DNA of 64,000 bases. Source: an uncultured bacterium (lineage in GTDB: Bacteria > Cyanobacteriota > Vampirovibrionia > Gastranaerophilales > Gastranaerophilaceae). The notes under the pieces were generated by a model. That model did not search any database, was not told the DNA's origin, and saw nothing but the letters and a program-made list of their open reading frames with translations. Of this stretch, positions 28,385 to 37,521 are shown piece by piece (the first letter of the stretch is position 1; each line of letters starts with the position of its first letter). The position numbers were made by a program, and so were the translations under genes. Location: positions 1 through 64,000 of the forward strand of contig CACYOO010000011.1 of the NCBI GenBank assembly GCA_902776035.1, given 5' to 3'.

Positions 28385-31300
28385 TTACTCCTCATCAACA
28401 TAGGATGTAAGCTTTTCAATATTATTATTTAATTTTGTTAATTGTTTATCAATATCTGTAAATTTCTTTGAAATATTGGATGAATCTTTATCCTTTGATA
28501 ACAACTCATCAAGTTTTTCTTCAAGCATATCCATTCTCTGTTGCTGTTTAGCAAACTTCACTTCTAAATCATCAAGTATTGCTTCATTAGACGGCATTGA
28601 CTTTTTAAGCTTATTTATTGTTTCTGAAATTTCATCAGTTTTTTCTTCAAAAACGTTGGTCCATTCAGTTATTTTATTTATAGCATTTAAAGTATTGTGT
28701 TCTTTTTGTTCATTATTTGCAATCTTTTCTTCAATTATACTAAGCTTTTCAATCATTGTAGAATAATCAAGTTTTTTTAAGCCGGTATATAATTCGGATA
28801 TTGTATCTCTAAAAGACACTAATGAAGCATTCAATGCCTGTGCAGATTCATCAGAAGCCAATAATAACTTGTTCATTCTTGAACTAATACTTAAAATATC
28901 ACCGGTTATTTTTTCAACATCTACCTTAATCTTGAAAATATCATCCTGGCTGATATTAAACTTCATACTATCAACCTGCATAACTATTTCATTTACATAA
29001 TCTGCAATTTGCTTTAAAGAATTTGATTTTACACAATTTATAACATCATCCATTGCAAGACGTAAATGTGCAATATCAGTTTCAATATCTTGCATAGCAT
29101 AAGTATAATCGCCGACATCTTCAGTCGAACCAACCCTTAATATATTGAATTGTTCCTTTACTGAATTAAATTGTTCATTTACACCATTAAATTTTTCATT
29201 AACTTCATTGATTTGTTCATTTACTTCACTGAATTGCTCACTTACATGCTCTTTAACCTCATTAAGCTTTGAAGCTAACTCAGGTTGAATATTTTGTTTT
29301 AATTCTTCTCCTATATTTTTTAAATATTCATCTTTAGTTTCTTCAAGTTTTTGACTTATTTCTTCAGCAATATTTTTACTAAATTCTTTTTCAAATCTTT
29401 GTTGGAAACTATCTAATTGTATCGATATATTTTGTAACCTGAGTAAATCTTCTTCTAGATCCTTATATTCTAAAGGATTTAAACTTTCAATAGAATTTTC
29501 TATAGTTTCATTTTGACTTTTTAAATCACATTGAAGTTGTTTTAAATCTTCAATATCCTGCCTATCTTTTAAAAGTTCTTTTATTTCTGAAATTGAAAAT
29601 TTTATACTGTTTTCAGAATCAGAAATTGTATTTTCTATAAATTGCTTGGTTTCTAAAATAGCATTTTGAGATTTTTCATCAACAAAATCCTTAATTTCTT
29701 CACCTTCAACAACAAATGACAATTGTTCAAATACATTTATAACATGCTTCATTATTGCAGTTTTTACAACATTCAATTCATTTTTAAAATCTTCTTCTAC
29801 TAAATTGAAATTTGCATAATTTTTTGAAATTGTATCTATTCTTTTATCAAGTTCAACAATTGTATTTTTTATTTTATCCTGAACTTCTAACATGCCGGAT
29901 ATTTTAGGTATTTTTTCTAATTCATCAAGACAATCAAGATTTTTCAATTTGTCTAAAAGAGTAAGTTTATTTAATGCATTTAATTTATCAACACTAATTA
30001 TATTACTCAATTGTTCTAATTGTTCGATACCTTTTAATTTACTAATATCTTCAAGAGTTGATAAAGTTTCAAGAATATTTACAGTATCTAAGAATTTTTT
30101 TTGGTCTTGTACAGTTGCTCTAATTTCATCAAGAGCCCTGTCAATATCAAGTTTAAAATCATCACTTAATGTAAGCAAGTCCATTTTTTGATTTAACACT
30201 TTTATATCATTTGCTAAATCCATACTCCATTCAGCAGATGTTATCTCATTTTTTACAGACTCAATTTTGTTAAAAATATCTATTTTATATTTTTCAAGTA
30301 ATCCGCCTGCATTTAAAGTTTCAATATCTTGACTCGTTACATTACTGCTTTTATTTACATCATATGCAGGTAAATTTAAATTACCCTGAATAGAAGAAAG
30401 CATTGATGCAATATCCGCTTTTAATGCTTCAAAATCAGTTTTTTGTACACCACTATTTATACTATCCGAAATTTTACAATCTATATTTTCATTTAATTTT
30501 TTTACTAAACTTGCAATATTTTGCAGATTACCGGTAAATTGTTCTAAAACATTTTTTTCATTTTCGTCTAAATTCTTTATTGATGATACATCTATAGTAT
30601 TTGTGTTCAAATTTGAATGTAGAATTTCATCTTGTACAGTATTAACCTTTTCAAACAGTTCATTCAATTGATTTTTTATATAATCTAAACTTTTATCATC
30701 AATGTTATAACTTACAGGTGTATTTAATTTTGATAATATATCATTCTGTTTTTTATCAATTGCATCAAAATGCGGAACCAATTGATTAACAACATTGTCA
30801 GAAATAGTATTAAAATTAGATTTTAATATCTCAACTTTATTATTTAGTATTTCTTCCAATTTTACTATTTCAAGAGATTGCTCCTCAATTTGTATAGGAG
30901 CTGATTTTCTCATACTATTTAATAAATTTTTTACATCCTCAAATTTATTAATCAATGCTTCATTTACAGATGTTTCAAAATCACTGAATTTATTTTCTAA
31001 AGTACCTAAGCCGGTAAATAAATTATTCAATATAGCACGGGAATCAGCAGCATCTATACCTTGCATAAACTGTTCCATACCAATTTTATATGCATCCATT
31101 TGCTCTTTTAAAGCAACGGCAATATTTTGGAAATCAACACCTACAAAAGACATTACAGCTTTTTTTATCGGCTCAATTTCATTTACTATAAAATCAGCTC
31201 TATTATACAAGTTTTCCATTATATCGGTAGATATGAAATTTAATTGGTCTTTTACCTTATTGATTCGGTTTCCGATTTTATCCAAGAATTCATTATCTAC

Positions 31301-33457
31301 ACCTAATGATTTTTTTATATCATTTTGTGCTGCAGAATTTGCTTTCATTTCTGCAGCAATCACAATTAAATTTTTCATATCCTGCTGCAAATTATCCATA
31401 TTTTCTTTTAATATAGCTATAGCTGCAGGTTGAGAAGTGATTGATGAAATCATCTCAGAAACAGCATCAAATCGTAATGAAATACCGTTACTAACACTAT
31501 TAAAACTTGTAGTTGCACCTTTTACAAAATTATTAAAGTCAGATACTATCTTATCTAATTCACTTTTCATAGAATTAAATTCGAATGCAAAATTGTTCAT
31601 CTTTATATCCGCAGATTCACAATTTTCTTTTATACCTGACATATAATCTAAAATACGACCGGTTACTTCTTTTAATGAAGCATCCAATTTACCCGCATTA
31701 TTTATTAATTTTAAATCCAGATTATTTAATTTTTCAAATAATTCTCCATCAGTAGCAATAATACCTACAATTGCATCTGTTGTATTTTTTAACTGATTTA
31801 TGTCATCAGCCAAAGCATCCTTAATAGGAGATGAAATATTATTTAAACTGTTCTGTACAACATGAATCTCATTTGTAATAGAACTAAGCGTTTTTAAAAC
31901 ATCCTCAATAAGAATTTTCTTATCAGACTCAAAAGGTACATATACCTGACGCATAGTTTCAGGTAAGTTTGTAATTATATCGTTTGTATCATTAATTATG
32001 TTAAACGTATTTTCAATTTTTTCTAAAATTTGAAAAGAATTTTTATTTGAATCTTCATTAATCGATTTCTTTGCCTTATCAAGATTTTCCGATAAAGTTA
32101 CAAGAGAACTTTTTATTTCCTCAATTCCAACATTAGATATAGTTTCTACAATTTTTGATTTAATATCATTTGTTCTGTTTTCAATTACAACTTTAAGATG
32201 TTCATGTTCGTTTCTTAAACTGCCTATATCAATAGATGCAACAGTTTCATATACTTTATCTTTTATATCATTAGATTTTTCTTCTATAAGTCCTTTTAAT
32301 GAACTATCGAGATTATTTACCTGTTCCATAGATGATTTTTTTGACTCGTCAAGTGCATCTTTTAAGTTTCTATCAGAATCCTCAAGCATAAATCTCAAAT
32401 TTTCAATAGCAGATCTTACATCTAAACTTGATATAACTTTATTTAGCTCTTTTAAATCAGAATTTGTATTTAGTAAATCACCCCTAAGAACATTTGACGA
32501 TTCAATAACATCATTAACAAGATTAGATAAATCCGTTTTAAAAAGTTGAAAGTCTTCTTCAGTTAAAATTTTAGAAACAACACTTGAAAGTTTGTCTAAT
32601 TGAACTAACAAAGATTTCTGACTTTGCTCGCTTGAATCAGTTAATGCACTTTTTAAAACCGTTATTAATTCAACAGCATTCTCAATTTTTTTTACTAATC
32701 CGTCAAAATCACTCTGCCCTGCTAATGCTTTAATATTTGCATTAATATTAGTATTTTGAGAAATTATTTCGTTCAAAGAATCTGACATCGTATTCTGTTT
32801 TTGGTCTACAACCTGAACCGCAGAAATTATTGTATCTGTCGTAGATTTGATACCGGAAACAGTATTTGTCATGTTCTTTACTTCTGTTGTAGGGTCAAGT
32901 CGTGATATAAGAGCATTTATATTTTCAAAATTATTATTAATATTTAATATAATACTTTCAAAACCGTTATTGAATTTATCAAGTTCACCCTTAATTGAAT
33001 TTATATTCTTGATAATTTCTCTTTTATCCGTATCATCAGAACGCAATGCCTCTATTCGAAGTGTAATCTCATTTAGAATATCTCCCTGAGACATTATTTG
33101 CTTTGAAAAAACTGTCAAATTGGTTGATAATACATCAAACAATTCCTTCATTTGAGGCACTGTAATTAAATCATCATTTTTACTCAATGCATCTTTAAAT
33201 GAAGTTTCCCATTCGGTAAACCTTACATTAAGATAAGAACCTCTGTCCTCTAAATCTTTTTTTAAATTAAGTAAGATTTCTTTGGCTTCGGATATATTTT
33301 CTTGATTTAGAATATTATCAAGTTTCACACCAATATTATTTAATACCCTTCCGGTATCACCAATATTTATAGCATTTTGTGTTTTGATAGAATCTAACGT
33401 ATCTGTAATTTCATCAAATTTTCTTTTTACATCTTCTATACTAAATTCTTCTGACAT
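28385..33457 (-). CDS. Giant coiled-coil protein (1690 residues)
   Basis: A very large, acidic, almost wholly helical protein with no signal peptide or transmembrane helix. Hydrophobic heptads run from about residue 10 to the C-terminus. A block near residues 1410-1445 consists of five nearly perfect seven-residue repeats (units such as SEQFSEV, NEQINEV, NEKFNGV, NEQFNSV). A different Leu-rich stretch (near 1130-1180) has short units such as LEQLSNI, LDKLKNL and LDELEKI. It may be a cytoskeletal-like or tethering protein, or a chemoreceptor-like signalling scaffold. I know no named family. Operon order is giant protein > cutA > metallopeptidase > hisS. Confidence 0.85.
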   Translation of the reverse strand: MSEEFSIEDVKRKFDEITDTLDSIKTQNAINIGDTGRVLNNIGVKLDNILNQENISEAKEILLNLKKDLEDRGSYLNVRFTEWETSFKDALSKNDDLITVPQMKELFDVLSTNLTVFSKQIMSQGDILNEITLRIEALRSDDTDKREIIKNINSIKGELDKFNNGFESIILNINNNFENINALISRLDPTTEVKNMTNTVSGIKSTTDTIISAVQVVDQKQNTMSDSLNEIISQNTNINANIKALAGQSDFDGLVKKIENAVELITVLKSALTDSSEQSQKSLLVQLDKLSSVVSKILTEEDFQLFKTDLSNLVNDVIESSNVLRGDLLNTNSDLKELNKVISSLDVRSAIENLRFMLEDSDRNLKDALDESKKSSMEQVNNLDSSLKGLIEEKSNDIKDKVYETVASIDIGSLRNEHEHLKVVIENRTNDIKSKIVETISNVGIEEIKSSLVTLSENLDKAKKSINEDSNKNSFQILEKIENTFNIINDTNDIITNLPETMRQVYVPFESDKKILIEDVLKTLSSITNEIHVVQNSLNNISSPIKDALADDINQLKNTTDAIVGIIATDGELFEKLNNLDLKLINNAGKLDASLKEVTGRILDYMSGIKENCESADIKMNNFAFEFNSMKSELDKIVSDFNNFVKGATTSFNSVSNGISLRFDAVSEMISSITSQPAAIAILKENMDNLQQDMKNLIVIAAEMKANSAAQNDIKKSLGVDNEFLDKIGNRINKVKDQLNFISTDIMENLYNRADFIVNEIEPIKKAVMSFVGVDFQNIAVALKEQMDAYKIGMEQFMQGIDAADSRAILNNLFTGLGTLENKFSDFETSVNEALINKFEDVKNLLNSMRKSAPIQIEEQSLEIVKLEEILNNKVEILKSNFNTISDNVVNQLVPHFDAIDKKQNDILSKLNTPVSYNIDDKSLDYIKNQLNELFEKVNTVQDEILHSNLNTNTIDVSSIKNLDENEKNVLEQFTGNLQNIASLVKKLNENIDCKISDSINSGVQKTDFEALKADIASMLSSIQGNLNLPAYDVNKSSNVTSQDIETLNAGGLLEKYKIDIFNKIESVKNEITSAEWSMDLANDIKVLNQKMDLLTLSDDFKLDIDRALDEIRATVQDQKKFLDTVNILETLSTLEDISKLKGIEQLEQLSNIISVDKLNALNKLTLLDKLKNLDCLDELEKIPKISGMLEVQDKIKNTIVELDKRIDTISKNYANFNLVEEDFKNELNVVKTAIMKHVINVFEQLSFVVEGEEIKDFVDEKSQNAILETKQFIENTISDSENSIKFSISEIKELLKDRQDIEDLKQLQCDLKSQNETIENSIESLNPLEYKDLEEDLLRLQNISIQLDSFQQRFEKEFSKNIAEEISQKLEETKDEYLKNIGEELKQNIQPELASKLNEVKEHVSEQFSEVNEQINEVNEKFNGVNEQFNSVKEQFNILRVGSTEDVGDYTYAMQDIETDIAHLRLAMDDVINCVKSNSLKQIADYVNEIVMQVDSMKFNISQDDIFKIKVDVEKITGDILSISSRMNKLLLASDESAQALNASLVSFRDTISELYTGLKKLDYSTMIEKLSIIEEKIANNEQKEHNTLNAINKITEWTNVFEEKTDEISETINKLKKSMPSNEAILDDLEVKFAKQQQRMDMLEEKLDELLSKDKDSSNISKKFTDIDKQLTKLNNNIEKLTSYVDEE

Positions 33458-33706
33458 CCGAACTCTTCCTCGTTTATTTAATATAATTATAGCAAGGTTA
33501 ATAAATTATGAAAAGAATATTAACAAAGCATGTTATAATTATTAAGTTTTTTACCTAATATACCATAAAAATATTTTTTTGACATATTAATCAAATTAAA
33601 ATAGAATGTTACAACAGAGAAATAAAATCACCTAAAAGATTGATTGCAAAAAATACTGCAAGTTATATTCTTTATATATAGATTTGCAATAATAAAGGAA
33701 GAAACT

Positions 33707-33940
33707 TTGAAGAAAAAAGAATTACAACAAGCAATAAAAGAAAAAGAAAAACAACTTTCAAAATTAGAACAGCATATTTACAAATCAAAAACATGTGCTG
33801 AAGTATACGATAAACTTGTTTTAGAAAAAGCCATACAAAAAAAAGAACTTGACGATCTATATAAAAACAAATTTGTAGAACGAGTAAAAAAACTTATTCC
33901 ACATAAAAAAACATTAATTTGTGATTACTTTACAAAATAA
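33707..33940 (+). CDS. Small lysine-rich coiled-coil protein
   Basis: A 77-residue basic, helical protein (LKKKELQQAIKEKEKQ...) ending in a Lys/Arg-rich tail. I prefer the TTG at 33707 as start, because a strong AAAGGAAG site lies five bases upstream; the ATG at 33644 would add 21 residues encoded by AT-rich leader without such a site. No family is recognised. It may be a nucleic-acid-binding or adaptor protein. It is divergent from the giant coiled-coil gene. Confidence 0.5.
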   Translation: MKKKELQQAIKEKEKQLSKLEQHIYKSKTCAEVYDKLVLEKAIQKKELDDLYKNKFVERVKKLIPHKKTLICDYFTK

Positions 33941-34006
33941 CCCCAAAAATAAAGCCCCGCATGCTTTTTGCGAGGCCGACGAATTAGTGTACATGCATGT
34001 TATTAC

Positions 34007-34066
34007 ATGAATTTTCATCTTGCAAACATGTTAAGAGAACTTAACATGTTTGTGAATAAAATTCAT
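34007..34066. other. Long two-part hairpin between convergent genes
   Basis: An inner perfect 13-bp stem (34023-34035 with 34040-34052, loop AGAA) is enclosed by an outer perfect 9-bp stem (ATGAATTTT 34007-34015 with AAAATTCAT 34058-34066). It lies in the 151-base gap between the small coiled-coil gene and the 34092-34505 gene. A GC-rich imperfect hairpin (about 33954-33976) and a 10-bp palindrome ACATGCATGT (33991-34000) lie just before. No T-run follows directly, so this is more than a simple terminator. It may be a structured RNA or a transcription-end structure. Confidence 0.45.
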
Positions 34067-34091
34067 AATATCAATGCATAGTAATTAAATT

Positions 34092-34505
34092 TTAAAAAAG
34101 TCCGCTAAAAATATCTTTAGTACCAACAGGTACAACTTTTGTTCTGCCAATAAAGTTATTTTTTACTTCATACCCTTCAGGCAATATTCTTGTACCTTTT
34201 GTTAAATCACAAAAATCAGGAACTATGTTGTAATCACCATCTTCATTTTTTTGGAAAACAGCACCTTTTGCTAATTTCTTATTCTTGTTAATATCTTCTA
34301 CCTGTTCATTACTTAACATCCCTGCTAATAATGAAAACGCATCTATTTTTGTTCCTTCATACTCTTTCTTTTCGAAAGTATCTTGCTTTAAAGGATTAGT
34401 AATATTTGCATTATTTAAGTTTTGTTTTTGTAAATTATTAGTATTTGTATTTTTAACAACATTAACATTAGTATTATTACCAACATTTACAGGTGAAACT
34501 AGCAT
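34092..34505 (-). CDS. Small uncharacterised protein with Asn-rich N-terminus
   Basis: A 137-residue protein. The first 45 residues are extremely Asn-rich and unstructured, beginning MLVSPVNVGNN; the rest forms a small domain (about residues 50-137) ending FSGLF. There is no Sec signal or membrane segment. The N-terminus resembles that of flagellin and several other proteins in this window. No family is recognised. It is transcribed towards the hairpin at 34007-34066 and away from the DHH phosphoesterase gene. Confidence 0.6.
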   Translation of the reverse strand: MLVSPVNVGNNTNVNVVKNTNTNNLQKQNLNNANITNPLKQDTFEKKEYEGTKIDAFSLLAGMLSNEQVEDINKNKKLAKGAVFQKNEDGDYNIVPDFCDLTKGTRILPEGYEVKNNFIGRTKVVPVGTKDIFSGLF

Positions 34506-34702
34506 ATATAAAACTCCTTTTCAATTTAATAACATTCGTACAACTCTTATAAATAAATTTTTTGTTATTAAAGAACAAAAACATTTACAATTTTTAACAT
34601 GTACAAAAATATTTGTAATAAAACTTCACAAAACGAAAAAATCAAGCAACTTTTTTTTTTATGTTACTTATAAAATTGTCAGGTTAATTTTAGGAGTTTA
34701 TA

Positions 34703-36019
34703 ATGAACGTAAGTGCAATCAATTCAGTTAAGAACAATGTTTACATGCAAAGCATGCCTTTAAAGGTATCAAATCATGCACAAAACACAGTGAAGTCAGA
34801 TTACCATTACAGTGCATTGGACAAAATGGGTGCATTGGGAATGAGCCAAGTAACACCTCACAAAACACTTGCAGTTTCATTTACGGGCTGGAAACCTGAA
34901 GCAAAAAATAAAGACACCATTGAAAAAATGGTTAAAATAATGAAAGATCCCAATGTAAAGAAAATAGCTGTATCAGGTCATACATCTCCTGATGGGGACA
35001 GTTTTGGAACATCTTTTGCAATGGCAAACTTGATTAACCAAGCAACAGGAAAAGAAGTTGATGTTTTTGTATTCGGTAAAGATTTTCCTAAACACTACGA
35101 TTACTTAAATACAAATCCTAATGTACATGTAATAGTACATAAACCCGGTAAACCTGAACAAGCTGCAGAAGCAGAAGCAAAATACGGAAAATATGATTTA
35201 GCAATAGCATGTGATTGTGCAGAAACGAAATTAATGGCACCTGATTACAGAAAAGGTGTATATCATAAAGCAAAATACAGCTTGAAAATTGATCATCATC
35301 CATACAAAGAAGAATACAACGAAAAATACGGTAAAATGATGGATAATAAATATGCAAGAACTGCAAATTTAATTGATTCAGAATTACCTGCAGCAGCAGA
35401 ATTGGCAATGCAATTTGTTGAACCATTGGGCTTAAAACCGGAAGAACTCAGAAAAGAAACAAAAGATGCAATGTATACAGGCATGTTAACAGATACAGGA
35501 TGTTTTAAGTATGCTCAAGCTCCTATAACATTTGAAGATGCAGCATTGCTTATGAAAGCAGGAGTAAATAACAGAGAAGTTAATTTAAATGCACTTGGTA
35601 ACACTCCACAAGTAGTTTTAGATGCAGAAAAAACTACATTAAACAAAATTCAATATTCAGATAACGGAAAAATTGCATACTTTATCGAAGATGAAGATAT
35701 AAAAGCAGCAAAGAAAGCATGTAAAGATGCCGGCTACCAACAAGAAGGTAAAGATGCAGTAAAAGATGTATGTGGAAGATTACCTGAACTTGAAGGTGTT
35801 GAAGTTGGCTTTAAAGTAGCAGAATTTGGCGGAGCAGCAGCATTTTCTATCAGAAGCAGAAGCTATGATGTATCAGAAATTGCAAGAAAATACAATGGCG
35901 GCGGACATAAAAATGCAGCAGCATTCCAAGTTCCAAAAGAAGGAAGAACAACAGAAGAAGTTGTAGCAGCTGTAATAAAAGAACTTAATGAAGGAATGGA
36001 AGCAAAAGCTGCAAAATAA
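34703..36019 (+). CDS. DHH/DHHA1 phosphoesterase (NrnA/pAp-phosphatase-like) with N-terminal extension
   Basis: A 438-residue predicted Mn2+-dependent phosphoesterase, by family a nanoRNase / 3'-phosphoadenosine-5'-phosphate phosphatase or cyclic-dinucleotide phosphodiesterase. The DHH domain shows GHTSPDGDSFG, ACDCAE, and IDHHPYK; MLTDTGCF follows, and the DHHA1 domain ends in the substrate motif KYNGGGHKNAAAF. About 70 residues precede the enzyme core: MNVSAINSVKNN... ending in VSFTGWKPE. This extension is not part of the family fold and carries no Sec signal. A TAGGAG site precedes the ATG, and a terminator follows. Confidence 0.87.
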   Translation: MNVSAINSVKNNVYMQSMPLKVSNHAQNTVKSDYHYSALDKMGALGMSQVTPHKTLAVSFTGWKPEAKNKDTIEKMVKIMKDPNVKKIAVSGHTSPDGDSFGTSFAMANLINQATGKEVDVFVFGKDFPKHYDYLNTNPNVHVIVHKPGKPEQAAEAEAKYGKYDLAIACDCAETKLMAPDYRKGVYHKAKYSLKIDHHPYKEEYNEKYGKMMDNKYARTANLIDSELPAAAELAMQFVEPLGLKPEELRKETKDAMYTGMLTDTGCFKYAQAPITFEDAALLMKAGVNNREVNLNALGNTPQVVLDAEKTTLNKIQYSDNGKIAYFIEDEDIKAAKKACKDAGYQQEGKDAVKDVCGRLPELEGVEVGFKVAEFGGAAAFSIRSRSYDVSEIARKYNGGGHKNAAAFQVPKEGRTTEEVVAAVIKELNEGMEAKAAK

Positions 36020-36040
36020 ATAATTATACAAAACATAAAC

Positions 36041-36070
36041 AAACAGACCGGCTGAATAGCCGGTCTGTTT
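36041..36070. terminator. Bidirectional terminator between DHH gene and flagellin
   Basis: A perfect 13-bp GC-rich stem (AAACAGACCGGCT with its complement) and GAAT loop, flanked by A- and T-rich bases, between two convergent genes. Confidence 0.9.
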
Positions 36071-36102
36071 ATATTTAATCCCATAATCAATTACTAAAAT
36101 TA

Positions 36103-36942
36103 TTATATTAAGCTTGAAGCAATTGATGGTGCTTGGTTAGCTGTTGCTAACAAACTTGCTGATGTTTGTTGAAGAATTTGTTGTTTAATGTAGTTTGATG
36201 ATTCTTCTGCTACGTCTGCATCTTGGATTAATGAAGCTGCTGATGTTAAGTTTGTCTGCATTACATTTGCTGTATCCATTGCTGATGATATTCTTGCCTG
36301 CAAACCACCTATTGTTGTCTTTCTTGATGTTATTTTATCAATTGCACTATCAACATTTTCTAAGAATGTTCTTGCAGCAGCATCACCTGTAAATGGTGTG
36401 AATGAACCACCTAATATTGTTGAAGATTTAGCATCTGCAAATAAGTCTTTACTTACTTCAATTGTAGAATTTGAACCGGTTGTTCCAATACCTACTTGAA
36501 GTTGAATATTATTTGTAATACTACCATCAAGAAGTGTTTTACCGTTAAAGTCTGCTGATTGTGCTACCCTGTCAATTTCACCGAGTCTTGCTGAAATTTC
36601 TGAATTGATTGCTGTTAATGCATCTGTACCATAAGTTCCGTTTGCTGCTTGCTCTGTCAAATCTCTTACACGAGTAAGGTTGTCTTTAATTACGTCTAAT
36701 ACACCCTCTGTTGTATCTAACATTGATTGTCCCATTTGAGCGTTATCTTGTGCTACTTTGAATGAACTTGCTTTGTATGCTAAGTTTGTTGCTACGGCTA
36801 AGCCGGCTGCATCATCTTTTGATGAATTGATTTTGTAACCGGTTGACATACGCTCCATTGCTGTGTTCATTGCATTGGTTGCTTTGTTTAATGATTTTTG
36901 TGCTGTTAGTGATGGGATGTTTGTGTTTACTGTAATTGCCAT
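36103..36942 (-). CDS. fliC: Flagellin
   Basis: Subunit of the flagellar filament, secreted by the flagellar type III system and assembled outside the cell. The 279-residue protein keeps the conserved N-terminal D0/D1 (MAITVNTNIPSL, MERMSTGYKINSSKDDAAGLA) and C-terminal D1/D0 (SSNYIKQQILQQTSASLLATAN) domains. Only a short variable centre separates them (about residues 145-190). A strong GAAAGGAG site precedes the ATG. The DNA is less AT-biased and uses favoured codons, consistent with high expression. Upstream lie two direct repeats and a relic of a second flagellin start. No hook, FliD or FliS gene is adjacent. Confidence 0.96.
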   Translation of the reverse strand: MAITVNTNIPSLTAQKSLNKATNAMNTAMERMSTGYKINSSKDDAAGLAVATNLAYKASSFKVAQDNAQMGQSMLDTTEGVLDVIKDNLTRVRDLTEQAANGTYGTDALTAINSEISARLGEIDRVAQSADFNGKTLLDGSITNNIQLQVGIGTTGSNSTIEVSKDLFADAKSSTILGGSFTPFTGDAAARTFLENVDSAIDKITSRKTTIGGLQARISSAMDTANVMQTNLTSAASLIQDADVAEESSNYIKQQILQQTSASLLATANQAPSIASSLI

Positions 36943-36987
36943 AATTGAGCTCCTTTCAATTTGTACTTCTAACTTTTTACGATTGTC

Positions 36988-37017
36988 CGTTTCGTATTCT
37001 TATAATATGACGTTTCG
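36988..37017 (-). promoter_or_regulatory. Candidate flagellin promoter/operator with CGAAACG direct repeats
   Basis: On the minus strand two identical CGAAACG heptamers (36988-36994 and 37011-37017, 23 bases apart) flank a TATTATAAG box (36999-37007), 46-75 bases upstream of the flagellin ATG. The arrangement suggests a promoter with bound regulators, but no sigma28 consensus is evident here. Confidence 0.3.
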
Positions 37018-37092
37018 ATGTCTTTTTGAATTATAATAAAGTTAGAATTGTTTCATACTTTAGTTTGATTTTTTAAATCATTAATTCAACAT

Positions 37093-37140
37093 TTATATTT
37101 CTGTATCTGCTCGTATTGCCATAACAGACTCCTTTCTCCA
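37093..37140 (-). pseudogene. Relic of a second flagellin 5' end
   Basis: On the minus strand the sequence reads GAAAGGAG, six bases, ATGGCAAT, closely matching the flagellin ribosome site and start (GAAAGGAG, seven bases, ATGGCAAT). It then diverges and stops after nine codons (MAIRADTEI). It looks like the surviving start of a lost flagellin copy, or a duplicated leader. The wider 36943-37521 gap otherwise holds the flagellin promoter region and dispersed repeats. Confidence 0.5.
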
Positions 37141-37340
37141 TTTTACATGCTATATCCGTTTAACATGCGTTACGTGAGTAACTTAATATGGACAACATAT
37201 CTCTCTTATATTTCTCTTATTCCACTTCATGTTTTTTTTATAACTCTTTTTTATTCGTTCTTTACAGAAGTTTACATTATAAGACAAAATTTTTGATTTT
37301 TGCGGCAATCCATTATTAGAGTGGAATGTGGAATGTTTCT

Positions 37341-37426
37341 GTCATACTGAGGGTTTACCCGAAGTATCACATTGTAATGCCATAAGGAGATTCTTCACCC
37401 CCAAAAATCGTTGGTTCAAAATGACG
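37341..37426. repeat. Dispersed intergenic repeat of the GTCATnCTGAG...GAAGnATC type
   Basis: Two modules are visible: GTCATACTGAGGG...CCCGAAGTATC (37341-37368), a palindromic unit, and GGAGATTCTTCA...TTCAAAATGACGG. These resemble short interspersed repeats found between genes in many bacteria. Related modules occur at 50632-50792. Confidence 0.55.
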
Positions 37427-37508
37427 GCATTATTGATGGTAATGACAAAATTATTTCTTCCGACGATAGCAAGCTTTGCCGATAATCTCCTTTAAATTAA
37501 GTTTGTGA

Positions 37509-37514
37509 TATAAT
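37509..37514 (+). promoter_or_regulatory. -10 box implying a leaderless transcript for the YkgJ-like gene
   Basis: TATAAT ends seven bases before the ATG at 37522, with no Shine-Dalgarno between, so the transcript probably begins at or next to the start codon. Confidence 0.4.
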
Positions 37515-37521
37515 ATAGAGT

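Noticed and set aside
30795-31433. A 212-codon plus-strand frame opposite the giant coiled-coil gene
   Set aside because: It is antisense to a heptad-repeat gene; its Ser/Phe/Ile-rich translation is the usual mirror of Glu/Lys/Asn-rich codons.
33644-33706. ATG-initiated 21-residue extension of the small coiled-coil protein
   Set aside because: The extension is AT-rich leader sequence, and a much better ribosome site serves the TTG at 33707.
37478-37485. A second GCCGATAA on the plus strand before the YkgJ-like gene
   Set aside because: No TAAA-type -35 lies 15-16 bases upstream, and the segment belongs to a GC-richer repeat-like patch.
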